Assembly (NCBI RefSeq): GCF_019972155.1
Contig: NZ_BOVL01000004.1
Coordinates: forward strand, 62,001-126,000
Direction: 5' to 3'
Length of the DNA: 64,000 bases
From: Bradyrhizobium sp. RD5-C2
GTDB taxonomy: Bacteria > Pseudomonadota > Alphaproteobacteria > Rhizobiales > Xanthobacteraceae
In this document: one piece after another, positions 62,817-64,000 of the stretch
How the letters are laid out: each line of letters starts with the position of its first letter
Numbering within the stretch: the first letter of the stretch is position 1
Position numbers and translations under genes: made by a program
The notes under the pieces: generated by a model
What the model was told of the DNA's origin: nothing
The model's input: the letters and a program-made list of their open reading frames with translations, nothing else
The model's database searches: none

Positions 62817-62826
62817 GGGGGGGGGG
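62817..62826. repeat. Homopolymeric G10 tract upstream of the DUF763 gene
   Basis: Ten consecutive G on the plus strand (C on the coding strand of DUF763), about 62 bases upstream of its ATG. Such tracts slip during replication and may alter expression, or the frame of a longer N-terminus. Confidence 0.8.
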
Positions 62827-62911
62827 AATCCCCGCACAAGACCGACACACAGAACGGAATTCCTTAGCTTTTTCTTGAAAGTTTCCCTTCACAAAAAAGC
62901 GCGAAATCCTC

Positions 62912-62956
62912 CATAGGAGTGTCGTAACGGGGTGGTTCCCCGACATAGGATTGTCG
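62912..62956 (+). promoter_or_regulatory. Direct repeats flanking a hairpin upstream of the L,D-transpeptidase-like gene
   Basis: CATAGGAGTGTCG (62912-62924) and CATAGGATTGTCG (62944-62956) are 13-base direct repeats with one difference, 32 bases apart start to start, about three helical turns. Between them is a hairpin, CGGGG-TGGTT-CCCCG (62928-62942). They lie 34-78 bases before the gene start and look like paired regulator sites. Confidence 0.45.
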
Positions 62957-62989
62957 CGCCTTCTGGAAACGCTCGGAAAACCCGAAATC

Positions 62990-63691
62990 ATGATCATGGA
63001 CCGTGGAATTGCCGACGCGATAGGCAAGGGCGATCTGTCTGGGCCTCGTTCGCCGCGTCTCAACCGCCGGGCGTTTCTGTTCGGCTCCGCTGCCGGTCTT
63101 GCCGCACTGGGCCTGGCCGGTTGTGCCTCGGACTACATGAGCCTGGCCGAGGCTGAGAAAGTCTACGGGCCCGTGCCCGACGAGAAATTCCCGATCCCAG
63201 GGGTCGATGTTAGCAAGGTCAAACCGCAATATTTTCGCAAGACAGTGCGCTACGACAGCGACGAGGCGCCCGGTACGATCATCATCGATCCCAGCAAGTA
63301 CTATGTTTACCGCATCGAAGGTGAGGGCAACGCGACGCGCTATGGCGCCAATGTCGGCCGCGATGGATTCCGGTGGAGTGGGGAGGCTTATGTCGGGCGC
63401 AAAGCCGAATGGCCTACCTGGACGCCACCCAAGGAGATGATCGCGCGCCAGCCGGAGGCGGGCAAATATGCTCGCGGCATGCCGGGAGGTCTCGATAATC
63501 CACTCGGTGCCCGCGTGCTCTACCTCTATCAAAACGGGGCGTACACGCTTTACACGATCTATAGCACCAGTGACCCCGAAACGATCGGGAACGGCATTAC
63601 GAGCGGCTGCACCGGCCTCCTCAGTCAGGACATGATCGACCTCTATTCGCGAACGCCGCTCAAAACGAAAGTGATCGTGCTGCCGGCCTAG
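62990..63691 (+). CDS. L,D-transpeptidase (YkuD)-like lipoprotein with altered active site
   Basis: A 233-residue protein from ATG 62990 (other starts at 62951 and 62996 are possible). A twin-arginine, lipobox-type signal (LNRRAFLFGSAAGLAALGLAGC) precedes a YkuD fold: APGTIIIDPSKYYVYRIEG, AEWPTWTPPKEMIARQPE and LDNPLGARVLYLYQNGAYTLY. The catalytic region reads TIYSTSDPETIGNGITSGCTGLL. Typical relatives have IHGT and SGCIR, so the His and Gly are Tyr and Ser, and the Arg is Gly, while the Cys is kept (C207 in this numbering). It is either inactive or uses another mechanism. Confidence 0.85.
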   Translation: MIMDRGIADAIGKGDLSGPRSPRLNRRAFLFGSAAGLAALGLAGCASDYMSLAEAEKVYGPVPDEKFPIPGVDVSKVKPQYFRKTVRYDSDEAPGTIIIDPSKYYVYRIEGEGNATRYGANVGRDGFRWSGEAYVGRKAEWPTWTPPKEMIARQPEAGKYARGMPGGLDNPLGARVLYLYQNGAYTLYTIYSTSDPETIGNGITSGCTGLLSQDMIDLYSRTPLKTKVIVLPA

Positions 63692-64000
63692 GCAACGGCA
63701 GGCCGAGGATGCGCTCGCATCGGAGCAGGCGGCCGTCGCAGGGCAACGCAATCACGCACGATGCGGACAAGAAAACCTGACGCGCTTTCCGGATCGAAGG
63801 CGCGCGCGTATCCGGCCAGCGCGATCCGGCTGTTCGCGCAGATGCTTGGCGAAAGCCTTCCGCAGGTCTTTCGATTGCGCCGCCTTCGCCATCTTCGGCA
63901 GCGTCTTCACCTGCGGCCATGACCGACACCGGCGCGTCGCGGATGGTCAGCAGGACATACTGGGAGCGACCTTAGAGATCGCAGAGCCGATGATGGCTGC
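63692..64000. other. Right-edge region without an intact gene
   Basis: 309 bases to the window edge. The only coding signal is a decayed DUF892-like fragment on the minus strand (see the pseudogene at 63752-63953). Nothing else is supported. Confidence 0.4.
63752..63953 (-). pseudogene. DUF892/YciE-like gene remnant
   Basis: On the minus strand one frame reads KTLPKMAKAAQSKDLRKAFAKHLREQ (from about 63907 down), very like the core of DUF892 (YciE) ferritin-like proteins. Just upstream, in another frame, LLTIRD resembles the preceding FLHTLRD. The two pieces are out of frame, and the C-terminal part turns into unrelated sequence before a TGA at 63752. This fits a frameshifted, truncated relic. 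Confidence 0.45.

Overview
The window reads as chromosomal DNA of a Bradyrhizobium-like alphaproteobacterium. The support is high GC with dense genes, a dusB-ntrBC-ntrYX-hfq-hflX block, an aapJQMP operon, a pcm-tolC-popZ-valS order, a fused ispDF, and several families of palindromic intergenic repeats that I recall from Bradyrhizobium and Rhodopseudomonas. No CRISPR array, phage, insertion sequence or integrase was seen.

Layout. 1-2895: end of a tad/Flp pilus operon (cpaB, cpaC, partial cpaD, minus strand). 3185-10379: sulfur and amino-acid genes, with metC, the general L-amino-acid ABC transporter aapJQMP, and cysK. 10612-16690: an ECF sigma factor/ChrR photo-oxidative stress module with an FAD oxidoreductase-DUF1365-Cfa-type methyltransferase operon plus DUF1295 and DUF2177 membrane proteins. 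Three matching promoters (TGATCC-N16-CGTT) tie it together. 17106-26378: a four-gene tripartite RND efflux operon. 26418-30964: DTW-domain tRNA modifier, tRNA-Cys, small proteins, a TetR/DUF1772 pair with a clear operator, tRNA-Asn and a Pcm-like methyltransferase. 31162-40823: tolC, popZ, valS, mpg, lipA, a P-loop kinase-like gene, ratA-like, BA14K and cinA/pncC. 40825-52022: ispDF, then dusB-ntrBC, ntrYX, hfq and hflX. 52058-58616: a Tat-type DAAO-like flavoprotein with apparently permuted domain order, mgtE, LysR, a beta-propeller protein, mazG and queC. 58955-63691: a cobalt-type nitrile hydratase with its activator, a crotonase, DUF763 and an L,D-transpeptidase-like lipoprotein with altered catalytic residues. 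The right edge carries what looks like a decayed DUF892 gene.

How the parts work together. The sigma/ChrR pair probably senses singlet oxygen and drives its own operon and the divergent lipid-modification operon, plausibly making methylated or furan fatty acids. The dusB-ntrBC promoter carries an NtrC-like site consistent with autoregulation, and hfq has its own strong promoter with a structured leader. The most unusual items are the DAAO-like flavoprotein with its C-terminal motif block moved in front of the FAD fold, the three-promoter ECF regulon, the L,D-transpeptidase lacking the usual His/Gly/Arg, and mazG, whose last codons and stop lie inside a 140-bp inverted-repeat element.
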